Origin: Acidobacteriaceae bacterium
GTDB lineage: Bacteria > Acidobacteriota > Terriglobia > Terriglobales > Acidobacteriaceae
Assembly: GCA_003162255.1 (NCBI GenBank)
Contig: PMMJ01000413.1
Coordinates: forward strand, 1-12,691
Length of the DNA stretch: 12,691 nt
Direction of reading: 5' to 3'
In this document: piece after piece, positions 12,554 to 12,691 of the stretch
Numbering within the stretch: the first letter of the stretch is position 1
Layout of the letters: every line of letters starts with the position of its first letter
The notes under the pieces: generated by a model
What the model was told of the DNA's origin: nothing
Database searches by the model: none
What the model saw: the letters and a program-made list of their open reading frames with translations, nothing else
Position numbers and translations under genes: made by a program

Positions 12554-12691
12554 TCAGTGGAGCTCGGGTGCGGCGGTTGCTCGCACGAGATTCCAGCAGG
12601 CGCGAGCGATCATCCAGTCTTCCTGCGCGCGAATGATTAGAACTCGGACGGTCGAATCCAGAGTGGAAATATCCCTATCTTTGTCCGCGTC
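12554..12691 (-). CDS. C-terminal end of an unrecognised protein, cut by window edge
   Basis: On the minus strand one frame stays open from the window edge for 45 codons to a TGA at 12556-12554, and ends ...DWMIARACWNLVRATAAPELH. Its composition looks like real protein, and its end fits upstream of the cytochrome promoter region. I do not recognise a family from so short a piece, and a chance open frame in GC-rich DNA cannot be excluded. Confidence 0.4.
   Translation of the reverse strand, partial: DADKDRDISTLDSTVRVLIIRAQEDWMIARACWNLVRATAAPELH

Noticed and set aside
1..12691. CRISPR array, transposon, phage or defence system
   Set aside because: No regular direct repeats with unique spacers were seen, and no transposase, integrase, nuclease or toxin-antitoxin-like gene. 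The repeats present are short intergenic hairpins.

Overview
The window most likely comes from an Acidobacteriota chromosome (Koribacter/Terriglobia-like), probably a soil or sediment genome. This is inferred from moderately high GC, the many short dispersed hairpin repeats between genes, the gene-family mix and the multiheme cytochromes. No rRNA or marker gene is present to prove it. No tRNA, rRNA, CRISPR array, insertion sequence or phage gene was seen.

Layout. (1) 122-1596, minus strand: two paralogous membrane-anchored TPR proteins, separated by an 8-nt-phased tandem/inverted repeat. (2) 1597-2130: about 530 bp of non-coding DNA with repeats and a CRP-type half-degenerate site. (3) 2131-2457, minus: a small ABM-like alpha/beta-barrel protein. 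(4) 2803-4797, plus: a soluble hybrid histidine kinase (PAS-PAS-HisKA-HATPase-REC), probably starting at a TTG. (5) 5060-5761, plus: a CRP/FNR-family regulator with a CRP-type recognition helix. (6) 5967-7109, plus: an exported M48-type zinc metalloprotease. (7) 7368-7787, plus: a small exported IPT/TIG-like protein flanked by repeats. (8) 11815-8080, minus: a two-gene operon encoding a NapC/NirT-type hexaheme membrane cytochrome and a 13-heme cytochrome c fused to a b-type membrane cytochrome. (9) 12394-12089, minus: a small periplasmic monoheme cytochrome c. (10) 12691-12554, minus: the C-terminal end of an unrecognised gene cut by the window edge.

How they may work together. The cytochromes resemble the inner-membrane quinol-oxidising gateways ImcH and CbcL of Geobacter, here encoded side by side, with a small soluble cytochrome c next to them. 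Two exact TGTGA-N6-TCACA palindromes occur, one before the kinase and one before the small cytochrome. Two more sites with one mismatch lie before the regulator and upstream of the TPR pair. The regulator encoded in the window has the arginine-glutamate-arginine residues that read this sequence in CRP. The simplest reading is a local respiratory regulon: a CRP-like factor without recognisable cAMP or Fe-S ligands that controls a PAS kinase, itself and cytochrome genes. The DNA sites and the helix are seen directly; the regulon is inference.

The intergenic DNA is unusually structured. It holds at least three families of short dispersed repeats built on hairpins with TAAA or TGAA loops. One pair of copies shows a compensatory base-pair change.
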